Positions 5,817 through 7,267 of a stretch of DNA of 7,267 bases are shown piece after piece. Under the pieces are notes generated by a model that was not told the DNA's origin, did not search any database, and saw only the letters and a program-made list of their open reading frames with translations. How positions within the stretch are numbered: position 1 is the first letter of the stretch; each line of letters starts with the position of its first letter. The position numbers and the translations under genes are program-made. Source of the stretch: Desulfobacteraceae bacterium (lineage in GTDB: Bacteria; Desulfobacterota; DSM-4660; Desulfatiglandales; HGW-15); assembly GCA_003819975.1 (NCBI GenBank), contig RPPU01000226.1, positions 1 through 7,267 of the forward strand, written 5' to 3'.

Positions 5817-6593
5817 TTATAAGTTATGGCTAAATCGTGACCATAGCCAACGCATCAAAAATAAAATCATCAAAAGCAAGACACAAATACCGACTACGAT
5901 CCCGCAATGTTCCCAGAACCATTGGCTGCGTTCCTGGCCGAAAACATTGAGCAGCGGCACGCCCAAAGCCACGACACCATACCAGAATAGCGGGATCGCA
6001 TTTTGAACCGCAAATCCCATTCTCTTTGATTCTTGGTTTTCAACATTCAACTTATCGCCGGATTTCAACTCATGCTTCAGCACCTTATTCGATAACCAAT
6101 AAAATAATAGTAAAAATGTAAAATAAATAATCACGCCTTGTATCCGGTGAATTCTTTCCGGCGTCAACCAACCGTATTGAATATCCGCCCTATAAGTGTA
6201 GATGGAAACCGTAATCCGCAAACTATTCACCAACAAGGTCATGCCGTAAGCTCCGGCCGCGCTCATACAAAGCCACAAGGCTTTGCCTTTACCGGAGCGA
6301 AACCAATGCAAAAAGGAGAAATAAGCCATACAAAACGCAATAATCAAGAAATTCATACCGGCACAGGCAGGCGCGATAATGATCTTCCGGTTCCCGCTCA
6401 CAAACCCTAGGTCCGGTTCATGGACGAAATCCATGCCGGTGATCCCTTGAACCAGGCTCGTGGTGGGTTGCAGGATCCAGAGCAGGTCATCCGCGCCTGC
6501 CCGGCGGTAGTAGTACTTGAGCCCTATGGCAGCCGCCAGGCCCAAGCCCAAAAACAGAAGGTTTTTAATCCCCAAGGTCTCGTTGTTCTTCAT
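5817..6593 (-). CDS. exosortase (archaeosortase/exosortase family, XrtK-like)
   Basis: A 258-residue multi-pass inner-membrane protein with the three catalytic residues of the exosortase/archaeosortase family: Cys77 in APACAG, Arg126 in NSLR and His149 in RIHRIQG. This family is thought to cut PEP-CTERM-like C-terminal signals in a transpeptidase-like reaction, releasing the substrate for transfer to a surface acceptor. Hydrophobic segments lie at about 10-28, 70-97, 105-133 and 152-168. After a polar linker (about 172-192), two more segments follow (about 198-218 and 230-250), making the protein longer than a minimal single-domain exosortase. The small size and a lone neighbouring target suggest the XrtK type, but I could not check the subfamily. 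ATG 6591-6593 begins a good membrane N-terminus, yet no ribosome site precedes it; TTCACGG repeats begin 3 bases upstream. The neighbour on the 5' side is the probable substrate; creD follows after 65 bases. Confidence 0.88.
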   Translation of the reverse strand: MKNNETLGIKNLLFLGLGLAAAIGLKYYYRRAGADDLLWILQPTTSLVQGITGMDFVHEPDLGFVSGNRKIIIAPACAGMNFLIIAFCMAYFSFLHWFRSGKGKALWLCMSAAGAYGMTLLVNSLRITVSIYTYRADIQYGWLTPERIHRIQGVIIYFTFLLLFYWLSNKVLKHELKSGDKLNVENQESKRMGFAVQNAIPLFWYGVVALGVPLLNVFGQERSQWFWEHCGIVVGICVLLLMILFLMRWLWSRFSHNL

Positions 6594-6596
6594 TGG

Positions 6597-6626
6597 TTCA
6601 CGGTTCCAAGTTCACGGTTCACGGTT
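6597..6626. repeat. TTCACGGTT direct repeats upstream of the exosortase gene
   Basis: Three copies of TTCACGGTT at 6597-6605, 6611-6619 and 6618-6626 (the last two share two bases). On the minus strand they read AACCGTGAA and occupy the untranslated leader, ending 3 bases before the exosortase ATG. TTCAC spacings of 9 and 2 bases do not fit the E. coli CreB site (6). Confidence 0.75.
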
Positions 6627-6683
6627 AAAAACATAGACGGTTTGGTTGTAGGCTTATTCCCTTATATTCACTTATAATTTTTT

Positions 6684-6700
6684 CTTTGCGCCTTTGCGTC
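6684..6700. repeat. CTTTGCG direct repeat
   Basis: Two CTTTGCG units at 6684-6690 and 6692-6698 with an 8-base period. On the minus strand this reads as the GCAAAG(G/A)CGCAAAG type of intergenic repeat that I recall as frequent in cyanobacterial and other environmental genomes. No function is known. Confidence 0.6.
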
Positions 6701-6705
6701 ACTGG

Positions 6706-6732
6706 AGTAATTTCTCGCTCTTCTGAAATTAC
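6706..6732. repeat. AGTAATTTC/GAAATTAC inverted repeat, copy 2
   Basis: AGTAATTTC (6706-6714) pairs over 8 bases with GAAATTAC (6725-6732) across a 10-base loop. It shares its arms with 4286-4312. A competing stem is possible between TTCTCGC (6712-6718) and GCGAGAA (6742-6748), so the RNA downstream of the VPEP-protein gene could fold in two exclusive ways. Confidence 0.65.
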
Positions 6733-6761
6733 GTCCTTGGCGCGAGAATTTCTTCTTTTTC

Positions 6762-7267
6762 TTAATGCCCGGATTTATTTTTGAACCACCTCGATTTTTC
6801 AAGCCAATGGACCAAGAATAGAAACCCCAACAGCGCCAACAAGATAACCATCTCCGGTTCCGGGACCGAGGCGGCATCCCCGACAGCCAAATTGCTCACG
6901 CCTTCCGGCAACGGCAAGGGCTGATTCACCTCCTGGCCTTGGCCCGTGGCATTGCGGATCACTTCATGCACCGCAATAAAGGAGGTGTGTGCGGTCAATA
7001 AATTATAGGTCAGCCCCAGATTGGTCACTTCCGCTTTATTCTCCGAATCGCCTTTTCCAAGACCGTAATCGCTCAAACGCGCGATACGGGTCCGAGCCCA
7101 CAAATAACGCAGAGCATGATTGGCCTCCAAGGGTTTGGTCTCCGCAACATTAAAGGTTTGCTTATAAGGTCCGTTCCCGGCTGTTCCGATCAATTCAATC
7201 TTGCCCGCTGCTTTGCCGCGCCATTTGCCGACCACCACCACGGGCCGTTCCGCGAAAACATCCGGCA
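6762..7267 (-). CDS. VIT/VWA-type surface protein with C-terminal VPEP sorting signal, partial
   Basis: The 3' end (about 167 codons) of a larger gene; the frame stays open to the window edge, reading PDVFAERPVVVVGKW at its left end. The blocks FAERPVVVVGKWRG, LWARTRIARL, EVTNLGLTYNLLTAHTSFIAVHE and LPEGVS match the C-terminal part of bacterial proteins with a VIT domain plus von Willebrand A domain, including known sortase targets. The last 34 residues form a tripartite sorting tail: motif VPEP (bases 6855-6866), then a hydrophobic stretch (MVILLALLGFLFLVHW), then a basic end with Lys and Arg. It should be exported, held in the inner membrane by this tail, and processed by the exosortase encoded 168 bases downstream. 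The VIT and VWA domains themselves would be upstream of the window, so the domain assignment rests on the C-terminal part only. Confidence 0.83.
   Translation of the reverse strand, partial: PDVFAERPVVVVGKWRGKAAGKIELIGTAGNGPYKQTFNVAETKPLEANHALRYLWARTRIARLSDYGLGKGDSENKAEVTNLGLTYNLLTAHTSFIAVHEVIRNATGQGQEVNQPLPLPEGVSNLAVGDAASVPEPEMVILLALLGFLFLVHWLEKSRWFKNKSGH

Noticed and set aside
6597..6622. Possible CreB binding sites (TTCAC direct repeats)
   Set aside because: The E. coli site needs two TTCAC spaced by 6 bases; here the spacings are 9 and 2, and the array looks like a general intergenic repeat. A lone TTCAC upstream of creD has no partner at the right distance.

Overview
The window looks like chromosomal DNA of a Gram-negative, probably uncultured, bacterium. 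It encodes a CreBCD-type inner-membrane/periplasmic stress module and an exosortase with a PEP-CTERM-like surface target, both of which imply an outer membrane. Its intergenic gaps are packed with short dispersed repeats of the kind often met in environmental lineages. I cannot assign a phylum: candidate phyla such as Omnitrophota and several Desulfobacterota-like groups would fit, but this is only an impression.

Layout. On the + strand, positions 1-574 hold the 3' end of an IMP dehydrogenase gene (guaB). Everything else is on the minus strand, read from right to left: the 3' end of a large VIT/VWA-type protein with a C-terminal VPEP sorting tail (6762-7267, cut by the window edge); an exosortase, closest to XrtK by eye (5817-6593); creD (4411-5751); an unrecognised exported six-cysteine protein (3407-4099); the response regulator creB (2537-3226); the sensor kinase creC (1113-2540, ATGA overlap with creB); and a small AT-rich exported protein of unknown function (590-1039), which converges on guaB.

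How the genes may work together. The exosortase and the neighbouring VPEP protein look like a one-enzyme/one-substrate sorting pair. creD follows the exosortase by only 65 bases, and CreB/CreC, which control creD in enterobacteria, lie further down the same strand. This suggests a locus joining surface-protein processing to a Cre envelope-stress response. The link is inferred from gene order only. creD is separated from creBC by an exported cysteine-rich protein of unknown function, unlike the creABCD order of E. coli.

The gaps contain at least five repeat types: TCCTGT-based repeats (three sites), two long palindromes, a GTAATTTC/GAAATTAC stem-loop present twice, TTCACGG direct repeats, and CTTTGCG direct repeats. 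In two cases a repeat begins 3 bases upstream of a start codon and occupies the place of a normal ribosome binding site. No tRNA, rRNA, CRISPR array, insertion sequence or convincing intrinsic terminator was seen.
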